From Burkholderia sp. Ac-20379 (GTDB lineage Bacteria > Pseudomonadota > Gammaproteobacteria > Burkholderiales > Burkholderiaceae), in assembly GCF_017104645.1 (NCBI RefSeq), contig NZ_JAAGPF010000059.1, positions 1 through 32,238 on the forward strand: DNA of 32,238 bases, written 5' to 3'. Each line of letters opens with the position of its first letter. Positions within the stretch are counted from its first letter, which is position 1. The notes under the pieces were generated by a model. The model had not been told where the DNA came from and did no database searches. It was given only the letters and a program-made list of their open reading frames with translations. The translations under genes and the position numbers were made by a program. Shown here piece by piece: positions 23,272 through 31,790 of the stretch.

Positions 23272-23519
23272 GATTGGATTGGATAGGCAAACGGAGCGAA
23301 GCGTCCCGATTACCTCAAGCATAGTAGCAGCGCCGGCCGCGCGCGGTTCGGCGTTTTGCTCATATGGATAGTGGCCCGGTGCGGCGGGCGAAGGCAAGCT
23401 CAGGGTATACAGCGGTTACGTTATGAGAAATTGGTTTTACCATTCGTAACGTTGCGCGCGGGCGGCGTTCGCCCGCGTCCCGCCGCCTGCCCGGCACACC
23501 GACACTCCCGGAGACGCCC

Positions 23520-23627
23520 ATGCCCCGATTCCAGTTCGTCACCCTGCTCAATCACGGCTCGTTCCGCGCGATCGCCGCGGCGGAATCGGCATCAGCGTGC
23601 GCCGCCGCCGCCGGAGCCGTGCGATGA
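23520..23627 (+). CDS. 35-codon leader ORF overlapping the MFS gene
   Basis: A short ORF with a good ribosome site (GGAG, 6 bases before the ATG). It ends in GCGATGAGC, so its stop overlaps the next gene's start (ATGA, 23624-23627). It encodes MPRFQFVTLLNHGSFRAI followed by an Ala-rich tail. Either it is a leader peptide that couples translation to the permease or a remnant: FVTLLNHGSFRAIAAA resembles the first helix region of LysR-type HTH proteins. I do not recognise a family. Confidence 0.4.
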   Translation: MPRFQFVTLLNHGSFRAIAAAESASACAAAAGAVR

Positions 23628-24979
23628 GCGCGCCGCATGCCGCCGCGCGCACGCTCGAAGTCGACCGTGTGATCGAGGACACGCGGCGTCCCGGTTTTCA
23701 CGCGTTGCTGCTGGTGCTGTGCGGCGCGTGCCTCGTCATCGACGGGTTCGACGCGCAGGCGATGGGTTACGTCGCGCCGAGCGTGATCGCCGAATGGGGC
23801 GTGGCGAAATCCGCGCTCGGCCCGGTGTTCAGCGCGAGCCTGTTCGGGATGCTGCTCGGTGCGCTCGGGCTGTCGGTGCTGGCCGACCGGATCGGCCGCC
23901 GGCCGGTGCTGATCGGCGCGACGCTGTTCTTCGCGCTGACCATGCTCGCCACGCCGTTCGTCTCCACCATCCCGACGCTGATCGCGCTGCGCTTCGTGAC
24001 TGGGCTCGGCCTCGGCTGCATCATGCCGAACGCGATGGCGCTGGTCGGCGAATTCAGCCCGGCCGCGCACCGCGTCAAGCGGATGATGTTCGTGTCGTGC
24101 GGCTTCACGCTCGGCGCGGCGCTGGGCGGCTTCGTCAGCGCCGCGCTGATCCCGGCGTTCGGCTGGCGCGCGGTGTTCTTCACGGGCGGTGCGGTGCCGC
24201 TCGTGCTGACGCTGGCGATGCTCGCCTGGCTGCCCGAATCGCTGCAGTTCCTGGTGCTGAAGGGGCGGGTCGAGCGCGCCCGCGCGTGGCTGGCCGGCTT
24301 CGCGCCGGGCCTGGCCGTCGATGCGCAAACGCGCCTCGTGGTGCGCGAACCGGCCGCCGACGGCGCGCCCGTCGCCGAGCTGTTCCGCGCCGGCCGTCTG
24401 CCCGTCACGCTGCTGTTGTGGGCGATCAGCTTCATGAACCTGATCGATCTGTACTTCCTGTCGAACTGGCTGCCGACCGTCATGCGCGACGCCGGCTATG
24501 CGCCGTCGACGGCCGTGATCGTCGGCACCGCGCTGCAGACGGGCGGCGTGGCCGGCACCTTGCTGCTCGGCAGCCTGATCGAGCGCTTCGGCTTCGTGCG
24601 CGTGCTGTTCGTTTGTTTTCTGGGCGCGGCCGTGTCGGTGGGCGCGATCGGCGCGGTGGCGGGTACGCTGCCTTGGCTGCTGGCCGTGGTGTTTGCAGGC
24701 GGGTTCTGCGTGGTGGGCGGCCAACCGGCCGTCAATGCGTTGGCGGGGCAGTTCTACCCCACCGCGCTGCGCTCGACCGGCATCGGCTGGAGCCTCGGGA
24801 TCGGCCGCATCGGCTCGGTGCTCGGGCCGCTCGTCGGCGGGCAGATGATCGCGATGAACTGGAGCAACGCATCGCTGTTTCATGCGGCGGCGTTGCCGGT
24901 GTTGGCCTCGGCGCTGTTCGTGCTGGGGCTTGGCGCGGTGACGCGCGGGCGTGGGCCGCAGGCGCGGCAGGCGGCTTGA
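23624..24979 (+). CDS. MFS transporter, aromatic acid:H+ symporter (AAHS)-like
   Basis: A 451-residue permease with 12 predicted transmembrane segments. The first helix carries DGFDAQAMGYVAPSV (40-54), the signature of the AAHS subfamily (PcaK, BenK, MhpT) that imports benzoate- or hydroxybenzoate-like acids with protons. The loop 2-3 motif is LADRIGRRPVL (86-96). After TM4 there is a conserved GEFSPAAHRVKRM. Substrate cannot be told; no aromatic catabolic genes adjoin. GGAG precedes the ATG at 23624 within the leader ORF, whose stop codon overlaps this start. A longer GTG start at 23597 is possible but gives only an Arg-rich extension. Confidence 0.87.
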   Translation: MSAPHAAARTLEVDRVIEDTRRPGFHALLLVLCGACLVIDGFDAQAMGYVAPSVIAEWGVAKSALGPVFSASLFGMLLGALGLSVLADRIGRRPVLIGATLFFALTMLATPFVSTIPTLIALRFVTGLGLGCIMPNAMALVGEFSPAAHRVKRMMFVSCGFTLGAALGGFVSAALIPAFGWRAVFFTGGAVPLVLTLAMLAWLPESLQFLVLKGRVERARAWLAGFAPGLAVDAQTRLVVREPAADGAPVAELFRAGRLPVTLLLWAISFMNLIDLYFLSNWLPTVMRDAGYAPSTAVIVGTALQTGGVAGTLLLGSLIERFGFVRVLFVCFLGAAVSVGAIGAVAGTLPWLLAVVFAGGFCVVGGQPAVNALAGQFYPTALRSTGIGWSLGIGRIGSVLGPLVGGQMIAMNWSNASLFHAAALPVLASALFVLGLGAVTRGRGPQARQAA

Positions 24980-25332
24980 TGTCGTCGAGGAACGGGGGCG
25001 TCGTTTCGGGAAGGGTGGCCGTCGGCCTGCTGCCGCTCGGCTTTGTCGCCGTGCTTGCCGGCGGCGTGTGACGGCAGCGTTTCGCCGAAGCGCGCCAGCG
25101 TTCATCGCCTCGCTGCGTGATGGCTGCGGTTCTTCGTAACGCCCCGGCGTTTACGCCGCAACGGCTCAACGCAGCGTTTCGCCGCAGCATCCACACCCGC
25201 GAAGCCTGACAAGCGCGTTCAGCCGAAGACCCGGTGTTCACCTCGGCGCCCGACGGCCGCGCTCCTTCGCAGCGCGCCGGCGTTTACATCCGCGAAGCCT
25301 GACAACCGTGCGCCATCGAAGCCGCCCGGCCG
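24980..25332. repeat. Gene-free stretch with interspersed short direct repeats
   Basis: No gene is supportable here, between the convergent MFS genes. Several short motifs recur: GCAGCGTTTCGCCG at 25074 and 25171, CCGGCGTTTAC at 25144-25154 and 25277-25287, and CCGCGAAGCCTGACAA at 25197-25212 and 25290-25305. The copies are not evenly spaced (97, 133 and 93 bases), so this is a decayed repeat cluster and not a clean tandem array. No intrinsic terminator with a T-run was seen. Confidence 0.5.
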
Positions 25333-26484
25333 TCACACGCCGCGCCGCCGCTCCCACCACGCGGCCAGCACGAACGCGAGCGACGCGGCCACCATCACGC
25401 CGATCAGCGCATCGCTGCCCCAGGCGTTCATCAGCGAGCCGGCCACGATCGGGCCGCCGAAGCTCGCCACGCTCCACGACGCCGACACCAGCGAGCTGGC
25501 CGTGACGAGCGCCGCGCCGCGAAAGCGCTCGCCGCACGCGACGATCGACAGCGTATAGGTGCTGCCCGCCGCCGCGCCGATCACGAACAGCAGCGGCCAG
25601 CACAGCCACGGATTCGCGATCACCAGCGGCAGCAACGGCAGCAGCAGCGTGACGACGATGCCCGCGCCGAGATGCACGCGCGCGCGGCCGAGCTTGTCGG
25701 CGAGCCAGCCGATCGGGAACTGCATGGTGGTGTCGCCGAGCAGCGTGATCGACGCCAGCAGCACGGCCACGCCGCTCGCGACGCCGCGCTCGATGCCGTA
25801 GATCGGCAGCAGCGACAGCGCGAGCGTGTCGAACAGCGCGAAGAACGCGGTGCCGACGATCAGCGCGGGCATCAGCGGCAGCACGCGCCGCCAGTGATCG
25901 TGCTCGGCCTCGTCGTGGTGCGGCGCGCTCGCGCCGGGCGGGCGGCGGATCGCGGCCAGCGTCGGCAGTGCAAGCAGGAACAGCGCGCCGCACAGTGCGA
26001 AGCGCGTGCTGCCGAGGCCGGCGATCTGGCTGACCAGCACCGGGCCGGCCATCTGGAACAGCGTGAAGTTGGTGGCGTAGAGGGCGACCACGCGGCCGCG
26101 CGTGGCGTCGTCGGCCAGCTCGTTGACCCAGGCTTCGCCGATCGTGAACAGCAGCATCAGCGCCGCGCCGCACAGCGCGCGCAGCACGGCCCAGACGATC
26201 AGATCGGAGGTGACCTGCATCGCGGCGGTGGCCGCGGCCACGGCGAGCACCGACACGACGATCGATTCGCGCGCGCCGAAGCGGCGCGTGAGCCAGGTGA
26301 CGAACGGCACGATCGCGAGGCCGCCGCCCGCCTGCGCGGCGGTCAGCATGCCGACCACGCCGGTGCCGTGGCCCGATTCGGTCAGCGCGAGCGCGGTCAG
26401 CGGCAAGGTCGCGCCGGTGCCGAGGCCGACCACCGCCACGCTCAGGATCAGCGCCAGGAAATCGCGGGTGAGGATCGTTTTCAT
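25333..26484 (-). CDS. MFS transporter, YcaD-like
   Basis: A 383-residue, 12-helix permease, the length of E. coli YcaD. Resemblances are GEAWVNELADDATRGRVVALY after TM4 (compare YcaD VVESALM-TSRNRGRLLAAY), MQFPIGWLADKLGRARV at the start of the second half, and a TYTLSIVACGERFRG segment. A histidine/acid-rich loop (APHHDEAEHDHW) separates the halves. The substrate is unknown. The start at 26484 (MKTILTRDFLALILS) has no clear Shine-Dalgarno. It lies 158 bases downstream of bluB on the same strand, but co-transcription is uncertain. Confidence 0.85.
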   Translation of the reverse strand: MKTILTRDFLALILSVAVVGLGTGATLPLTALALTESGHGTGVVGMLTAAQAGGGLAIVPFVTWLTRRFGARESIVVSVLAVAAATAAMQVTSDLIVWAVLRALCGAALMLLFTIGEAWVNELADDATRGRVVALYATNFTLFQMAGPVLVSQIAGLGSTRFALCGALFLLALPTLAAIRRPPGASAPHHDEAEHDHWRRVLPLMPALIVGTAFFALFDTLALSLLPIYGIERGVASGVAVLLASITLLGDTTMQFPIGWLADKLGRARVHLGAGIVVTLLLPLLPLVIANPWLCWPLLFVIGAAAGSTYTLSIVACGERFRGAALVTASSLVSASWSVASFGGPIVAGSLMNAWGSDALIGVMVAASLAFVLAAWWERRRGV

Positions 26485-26600
26485 CGGCCGAGATGCTACA
26501 CCGGGCAAGAGCTTCGGGCCATGACGCGGGTCGCGCCGACGGTGTCGCCCGCACGGTTTCGGCCGACGGCGGGCGCCGCTGCGCGGGCCGGCCGCTCCGG

Positions 26601-26629
26601 CCCCCGCTTCGACCCCCGCTTCGACCCCG
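26601..26629. repeat. 12-bp tandem repeat (about 2.4 copies)
   Basis: CCCCCGCTTCGA is present twice in tandem (26601-26612, 26613-26624) and continues as CCCCG. It lies in the spacer between bluB and the YcaD-like gene. Probably a slippage product. Confidence 0.6.
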
Positions 26630-26642
26630 TACACGCGCCGGG

Positions 26643-27290
26643 TCAGGCGGGCGGTGTGCCGCCCCAGCCGTTCTCGAACACGCAATCCTCGACGGCCATG
26701 CGTTCGGCCCATTGCGCTTCCTCGAGCATCGGCCGCGCGTAGAACGCGTCGACGTGACCGAGGCACAGCACGGCGATCGGCTTGGCGCCGTCGGGCATGC
26801 CGAGCAGCGCGCGCAGCGCATCGACGTCGAACAGCGACACCCAGCCCATGCCGAGCCCCTCGGCGCGCGCCGCGAGCCACATGTTCTGGATCGCGCAGGC
26901 CGCCGAGGCCAGATCCATCTCGGGCAGCGTGCGGCGGCCGAACACATGGCGCTCGCGATCGTCGCCGAGCGCGACCACCAGGATTTCGCCGCACTCGCGG
27001 ATGCCCTCGACCTTCAGCCGCATGAATTCGTCCTGACGCTCGCCGAGCGCGTCGGCGGTGGCGCGCCGTTCGGCGTCGACCAGCGCGTGGATGCGCTCGC
27101 GCAGCGGCCGGCTCGTGATGCGGATGAAGCGCCACGGCTGCATGAAGCCGACGCTCGGCGCATGGTGGGCGGCGCGGATCAGCCGCGCGAGCACGGCCGG
27201 GTCGACGGGTTCGGAGGTGAAATGGCGCATGTCGCGCCGCTCGAAAATCGCGCGGTAGACGGCGGCGATCGAGGAATCGTCGAAACGCAT
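26643..27290 (-). CDS. bluB: 5,6-dimethylbenzimidazole synthase BluB
   Basis: A 215-residue nitroreductase-fold flavoenzyme that cleaves reduced FMN with oxygen to form 5,6-dimethylbenzimidazole, the lower ligand of cobalamin. Diagnostic BluB blocks are ERRDMRHF (17-24, with the conserved Asp20), AAHHAPSVGFMQPWRF (40-55), FGRRTLPEMDLASAACAIQN (117-136) and GLGMGWVSLFD (145-155, with Ser152). General nitroreductases lack this combination. The ATG at 27290 has no clear Shine-Dalgarno. No cobalamin riboswitch signature and no other cob genes were found nearby, so it stands apart from the B12 pathway genes. LysR gene upstream is co-oriented, 190 bases away. Confidence 0.92.
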   Translation of the reverse strand: MRFDDSSIAAVYRAIFERRDMRHFTSEPVDPAVLARLIRAAHHAPSVGFMQPWRFIRITSRPLRERIHALVDAERRATADALGERQDEFMRLKVEGIRECGEILVVALGDDRERHVFGRRTLPEMDLASAACAIQNMWLAARAEGLGMGWVSLFDVDALRALLGMPDGAKPIAVLCLGHVDAFYARPMLEEAQWAERMAVEDCVFENGWGGTPPA

Positions 27291-27480
27291 GGGGAGGCTG
27301 CCAGGGCTGCTGGGCCGCCGGGGGCGGCGGCCGGAGCCGGCACGATAACAGATACCGCGCCAACGCAGCGGCGCCTGGGGCCGGGTGGGCACGAGCCGCG
27401 CCAGTTCGCCGCAGGGCTGGATGGGGAAGGGGACGCCGCGCCGCGGGCCTTGACGGCCGGCGGCGCGGGCAGGTGCGGCG

Positions 27481-28452
27481 TTACTGCAGGCCGGTGACGA
27501 CGTCGCCGCGCTCGCCCACCGTATCGTGGACGTAGCCGTAGCGGCCGTTCGAGCGCGGGCCGAAGTGGTACAGCGTGTGCTCGACGAAGCTGCGCGTGCG
27601 GGCCGGCACGAACTGGCGGTTCGGATAGACCACGGCCAGTTGCGCATCGGCGTCGTCGATCCGGTAGTCGGCCAGCAGCCGCACCAGTTCGCCGCGCGAG
27701 ATCGCATCGGTCACGAAGCTCTCCGGCAGGATCGCGATGCCCGAGCCGGCCAGCACGGCGGCGCGCACGAGCCAGGCGTCGTTGATCGTGTAGGACGGCT
27801 GCAGCGTGACCAGATGCGCGAAGCGGCCGGCGTCGAGGAAGCGCCACGCGAAGCCGTGTGCGGCGAGCGGCAGCGCGACGGCCGCATGGCGGGCCAGTTC
27901 GTCGGGGCGGTGCGGCTCGCCGTGCTGTTCGATATAGCCGGGCGAGGCCACCGCGACGAACGGATCGGGCGCGAGCGCATGGCTGACCAGCGCCGCGCCG
28001 TCGTCCACCTTGCGGCCGGCGACGATCGCCGCGTCGTAGGTGGTGTCGAGCCCGTCGATCGGGCTTTCGGCGATGGTCAGTTGCACGCGCACCTTCGGAT
28101 ACTGGCGGCGGAACCCGTCGACGAGCGGCGTGAGCCGTTGCGGCGACAACGAACCGGACACGGCGATCCGCAAGGTGCCGACCGGCTCGCGGATGGTGTG
28201 CGCCACCGACGCCTCGAGGTGATCGAACTCCTCGAGCAATGCGCGGCAGCCGTCGAGATAGCGCGTGCCGGCTTCGGTCAGCGAGAGGTTGCGCGTGGTG
28301 CGATGGATCAGCCGGGTGTCGAGGTGCGTTTCGAGCATCGCGATCGAACGCGTGACGAGCGCATTGGACACGCCCAGCTTGCGCGCCGCCTGCCGAAAGC
28401 TTTGTAGCTCGGCGACGCAGACGAACACCCTCATGGTTTGGATCTGGTTCAT
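27481..28452 (-). CDS. LysR-family transcriptional regulator
   Basis: A 323-residue regulator. The N-terminal winged HTH (about residues 1-62) contains FRQAARKLGVSNALVTRSI and ends RLIHRTTRNLSLTEAG, the CrgA-like subgroup pattern. The C-terminal periplasmic-binding-protein-like effector domain (about 90-300) begins VGTLRIAVSGSLS. It is divergent from a class V aminotransferase gene across a 551-base AT-rich region and co-oriented with bluB; the target is undetermined. The C-terminus beyond residue 300 (RYGYVHDTVGERGDVV) is longer than usual. Confidence 0.9.
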   Translation of the reverse strand: MNQIQTMRVFVCVAELQSFRQAARKLGVSNALVTRSIAMLETHLDTRLIHRTTRNLSLTEAGTRYLDGCRALLEEFDHLEASVAHTIREPVGTLRIAVSGSLSPQRLTPLVDGFRRQYPKVRVQLTIAESPIDGLDTTYDAAIVAGRKVDDGAALVSHALAPDPFVAVASPGYIEQHGEPHRPDELARHAAVALPLAAHGFAWRFLDAGRFAHLVTLQPSYTINDAWLVRAAVLAGSGIAILPESFVTDAISRGELVRLLADYRIDDADAQLAVVYPNRQFVPARTRSFVEHTLYHFGPRSNGRYGYVHDTVGERGDVVTGLQ

Positions 28453-29003
28453 AGCTTTGTCGGCCCGTTCGATGATTGTGCTTGTGTGTGCCGTGTCGCG
28501 GTGCCCGTCAAACGCTGTCGGATCAGCCCGGGTGAATTATCTAATACGCACGGCTCGGTAAATTGTTCAATAAAGTTGTTAAGACAGTCAACCGGTTAAT
28601 GTGATGAATTTGCCGGTATTTTTAACAGGGTGGCGCCGATAAAGCGTTGCCTATGAAACCGATTGAATTTGTTAAGTAATTGAATTTATTGAAATTGATT
28701 CGATTTTTCGAGGTTCTTGGGGTCGGTCGAAAAATTTTATTTTTTGTCGGTTTTATGGAATGGATAGGATCAGAAATTCCGAATGGCGGTGCGCAAAAAA
28801 ATGTCTGATACGCGTGCTTGGCCGGGCGCGAGGCGGATGAGCAAATAAATCGGTTTCGATCCATTCGGTTAATCCCGCAACGACGCGCGGCGCCGGCTGT
28901 GCCCCCTGGCAGTCGGGCCGGGGGGCTTGCATGCGCGGCCGGTTCGCGGAATGATCGTCGGTTCCGGTGCGCTCGCACCCTGTTACCACGCTCCCGCTCG
29001 CTC
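28453..29003. promoter_or_regulatory. Long AT-rich divergent intergenic region
   Basis: The 551 bases between the LysR and aminotransferase genes hold no supportable gene. From about 28535 to 28860 the sequence is strikingly AT-rich compared with the rest of the window, with runs such as AAAAATTTTATTTTTT (28730-28745) and ATTGAATTT repeated at 28662 and 28679 (17 bases apart). Several -10-like hexamers occur, and no single promoter stands out. It is a candidate for LysR binding and for silencing by H-NS-like proteins. Confidence 0.45.
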
Positions 29004-30215
29004 ATGTCCCATAACGACCATTCGCCGATCCCCTGTCCCGTCGTGGTTCCGCTCGACGCGATCCTTCCCGAGGAACCGCTGCTGATGATGGGGGCCGGCC
29101 CCGTGCCGATCCCGGCCGCGGTCGCCAAGGCGAATGCGATCGTGATCAACCACCTCGGCGCGACGATGGCGAAGATCATCGAGCAAGTGAAGGAGATGGC
29201 GCGCTACGTGTTCCAGACCCGCACGAAATGGGTGCTCGGCGTGGCCGGCCCCGGCTCGGCCGCGATGGAAATGGCGATCTCGAACCTGGCGTGGCGCGGC
29301 ACGCGCGTGCTGTCGATCCGCAACGGCTTCTTCAGCGCGCGGATGGCCGAGATGGCGATCCGGATCGGCGCCGACGTGCGTTACCTCGACGTGCCCGACC
29401 GCGAAGCCGCGAGCCTCGAGGCGGTGGCCGAGGCGATCGCGCGCGAGCAGCCCGAGATCGTCACGATCGTCCACGGCGAAACCTCGAACACGGTCTGGAA
29501 CCGGCACCTGAAGGAGATCGCGGCGCTGGCCAAGGCGGCCGGCGCGCTGGTGGTGGTCGATGCCGTGTGCACGCTGTCCACCATGCCGCTCGAGATGGAT
29601 GCCTGGGGCATCGACGCGGTCATCACGGGCGGCCAGAAGGGGTTGTCGTCGATTCCGGGCGTGTCGCTGATCGCGTTCTCGGACGCCGCCTGGGCGCGCA
29701 TGAAGCAGCGCCCCGAGCCGAACGCGCACTGGTGCCTCGACATGTCGCTGGCCGAGAACTTCTGGCACAACGCCGGCTATCACTACACGGCCCCGGTGTC
29801 GGGCGTGCTGGCGCTGCACGAGGCGCTGCGGCTGGTGTGCCAGGAAACGCTGGAAAGCCGCTACGCGCGCCATCAGCGCTGCGCGCTGGCGCTGCAGGCC
29901 GGCGTCGCCGCGATGGGGCTCGAGCTCTATACGCCGGAGGAATGCCGGCTCAATTCGGTGGTCGGTATCCGCGTGCCGGAAGGGCTGACGCCGGGCCTCA
30001 TCTGCGGGCACATCTCTCAGCGTCACCAGGTGGAGATTTCGGGCTCGTTCGGGCTGCCGATCGTGCGGATCGGCCAGATGGGCGAGCAATGCCGCGAACA
30101 CAACCTGTTCCGCACGCTGCACGCGTTCGGCCGCACGATGGTGGATCTGAAGGTGCCGGTCGATTTGTCGGGCGGGGTGGCCGCGCTGGAGCAGGCGCTG
30201 TCGAACCGGTTGTAG
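29004..30215 (+). CDS. Class V PLP aminotransferase (alanine-glyoxylate / serine-pyruvate type)
   Basis: A 403-residue fold type I PLP enzyme. It has an early GAGPVPIP (30-37), VAGPGSAAMEMAI (80-92) for phosphate contact, the PLP-ring Asp186 in VVVDAVCTLSTMPLEMD, and the Schiff-base Lys212 in TGGQKGLSSIPGVSLIAFS. This is the alanine-glyoxylate / serine-pyruvate aminotransferase group, which also contains pyridoxamine-pyruvate and ureidoglycine-glyoxylate transaminases; those cannot be told apart here. The nearby xdhA hints at purine catabolism, but it is on a different transcription unit. The ATG at 29004 has no clear Shine-Dalgarno; in-frame codons continue upstream to 28818, in atypical AT-rich sequence. 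Confidence 0.83.
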   Translation: MSHNDHSPIPCPVVVPLDAILPEEPLLMMGAGPVPIPAAVAKANAIVINHLGATMAKIIEQVKEMARYVFQTRTKWVLGVAGPGSAAMEMAISNLAWRGTRVLSIRNGFFSARMAEMAIRIGADVRYLDVPDREAASLEAVAEAIAREQPEIVTIVHGETSNTVWNRHLKEIAALAKAAGALVVVDAVCTLSTMPLEMDAWGIDAVITGGQKGLSSIPGVSLIAFSDAAWARMKQRPEPNAHWCLDMSLAENFWHNAGYHYTAPVSGVLALHEALRLVCQETLESRYARHQRCALALQAGVAAMGLELYTPEECRLNSVVGIRVPEGLTPGLICGHISQRHQVEISGSFGLPIVRIGQMGEQCREHNLFRTLHAFGRTMVDLKVPVDLSGGVAALEQALSNRL

Positions 30216-30251
30216 GAGCGGCGGGCGGCGCGGGCCGCCTCGGCCGTTCGC

Positions 30252-30274
30252 CGCGCGGGCAGGGCGCCCGCGCG
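30252..30274. terminator. GC-rich hairpin between convergent genes
   Basis: CGCGCGGGC (30252-30260) pairs perfectly with GCCCGCGCG (30266-30274) around AGGGC. It lies between the stop codons of the aminotransferase and YhhS-type genes. No T-run follows on either strand, so intrinsic termination would be inefficient. Confidence 0.4.
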
Positions 30275-30283
30275 CATTGAAAC

Positions 30284-31501
30284 TCAGGCCGCCGCGCCCG
30301 TTTGCGCGCCGCCGCGGTTCTGGCGCTGATAGAGCATCAGCGAGATCGCCACGCCCGCCGCGGCCGCCACGGCCGCGAACAGGAACACCTGCGGATAGCC
30401 GAATTCCCCGGCCACGTAGCCGGCCAGCGGGCCGGTGATGCCGAGCGACAGATCGAGGAACACCGAGTAGGCCGACAGCGCCGCGCCGCGGCTGGCCGGC
30501 GGCACCAGCGCCACCGCCTCCACGCCGAGCGCCGGGAAGATCAGCGCGAAGCCGAAGCCGGTCAGCGCCGCGCCGGCCAGCGCGACGTGCGGCACCGGCG
30601 CGAGCCACAGCAGCAGCAGGCCCAGGCACTCCACCACGAACGACACGATCGCCACGCGGAACCCGCCGTAGTTCTTGATGGTGTTGGCGAACAGCAGGCG
30701 CGAGCCGATGAACAGCAGGCCGAACACCGTCAGCGACAGCGCCGCGTTCGGCCAGTGGCGCGCCGCGTAATAGAGCGCGATGAACGTCGAGATCGAGCCG
30801 AAGCCGGCCGAGCCGAGCGCGAGGCCGATGCCGTGCGGCAGCACGCGCGTGAACACGCTGGCATACGACATCCGTTCGCCGTGCACGAGCGGCACCGGCG
30901 CGAGACGCAGCGCGCCCCAGTAGCCGATCGCCGCGAGCGCCACCATCAGCACGCCGAGCAGCGCCGCATTGACCGAGTGCGCGATCGCCACGCCGAGCGG
31001 GGCGCCGATCGCCAGCGCGCCGTAGGTGGCGATGCCGTTCCACGAGATCACGCGCGCGTTGTTGGTCACGCCGACCCGGCCGATCCCCCAGAGAATCGCG
31101 CCCGTGCCGCACAGGCTTTCGCCCACGCCGAGCAGCAGCCGGCTGGCCAGCAGCAGCACCAGGCTCACGGCCGGCCAGCGCACGAACAGGAGCGCCACCA
31201 GCAGCAGCGCGCCGCTCGCGCCGCAGCCGATCAGCCCGCGCAGCACCGTGCGCTTCGGGCCGAGCGTGTCGGCGCAGCGCCCGGCCAGCGGCCGCGAGGC
31301 CAGCGTCGCCAGGTATTGCACGCTGATCGCCGCGCCGGCAACCACGGCCGACAGCCCCAATTCCTCGTGCACGAAGCCCGGCAGCACCGCGAGCGGCAGG
31401 CCAATCGTCAGATAACAGACAAAGGTGAACGAGACGACGGACAGGATTTGCAGCGTCGTCGAGAACCCGCCGCGCGGGGTCGAAGCAGAATCGGAGGACA
31501 T
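30284..31501 (-). CDS. MFS transporter, YhhS family
   Basis: A 405-residue, 12-helix permease closely resembling E. coli YhhS along its length: [20 protein letters not shown] near TM1, [20 protein letters not shown] in loop 2-3 (the MFS signature), [20 protein letters not shown], and a second-half [18 protein letters not shown] followed by [14 protein letters not shown]. YhhS-type proteins are poorly characterised; herbicide and small-molecule export have been proposed. The start at 31501 (MSSDSAS) is the first ATG and lacks a Shine-Dalgarno; an in-frame TTG at 31528 is possible. It is convergent with the aminotransferase and divergent from xdhA. Confidence 0.88.
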   Translation of the reverse strand: MSSDSASTPRGGFSTTLQILSVVSFTFVCYLTIGLPLAVLPGFVHEELGLSAVVAGAAISVQYLATLASRPLAGRCADTLGPKRTVLRGLIGCGASGALLLVALLFVRWPAVSLVLLLASRLLLGVGESLCGTGAILWGIGRVGVTNNARVISWNGIATYGALAIGAPLGVAIAHSVNAALLGVLMVALAAIGYWGALRLAPVPLVHGERMSYASVFTRVLPHGIGLALGSAGFGSISTFIALYYAARHWPNAALSLTVFGLLFIGSRLLFANTIKNYGGFRVAIVSFVVECLGLLLLWLAPVPHVALAGAALTGFGFALIFPALGVEAVALVPPASRGAALSAYSVFLDLSLGITGPLAGYVAGEFGYPQVFLFAAVAAAAGVAISLMLYQRQNRGGAQTGAAA

Positions 31502-31790
31502 GGGTGGCGTGGGCGGGGGACGGAACAACGCGTCAGTAGAAACCCGAATTGTTGCATGGAACGCCGTTCCGTGCAGGTACCGTTTAGTTCATCGGACGAT
31601 GGCTGTGGCGTGGCTGCTGCGTCCCGATATTGGCGCGGCAGTATGAGCCGCATGCGATTCGGGCTATGGGTTGCGATTTTCGGCGGTGATAGCGTTCGAA
31701 TCATCGACCCGGCCCGAGCGCCGGCCGGCCGTGTGCCACGGCCAGGCCCGCGCCGCCGGGATTCCCCGCGACTCCAACCAGCGACACCCG

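Noticed and set aside
25333-27363. A 676-residue minus-strand fusion of nitroreductase-like and MFS sequence
   Set aside because: The N-terminal 290 residues are out-of-frame translation of bluB and Arg-rich filler. BluB is intact in another frame, and the MFS protein begins normally at 26484, so no fusion exists.
27291-27480. Cobalamin riboswitch upstream of bluB
   Set aside because: No B12-box-like conserved sequence found on the minus strand; only GC-rich inverted repeats.
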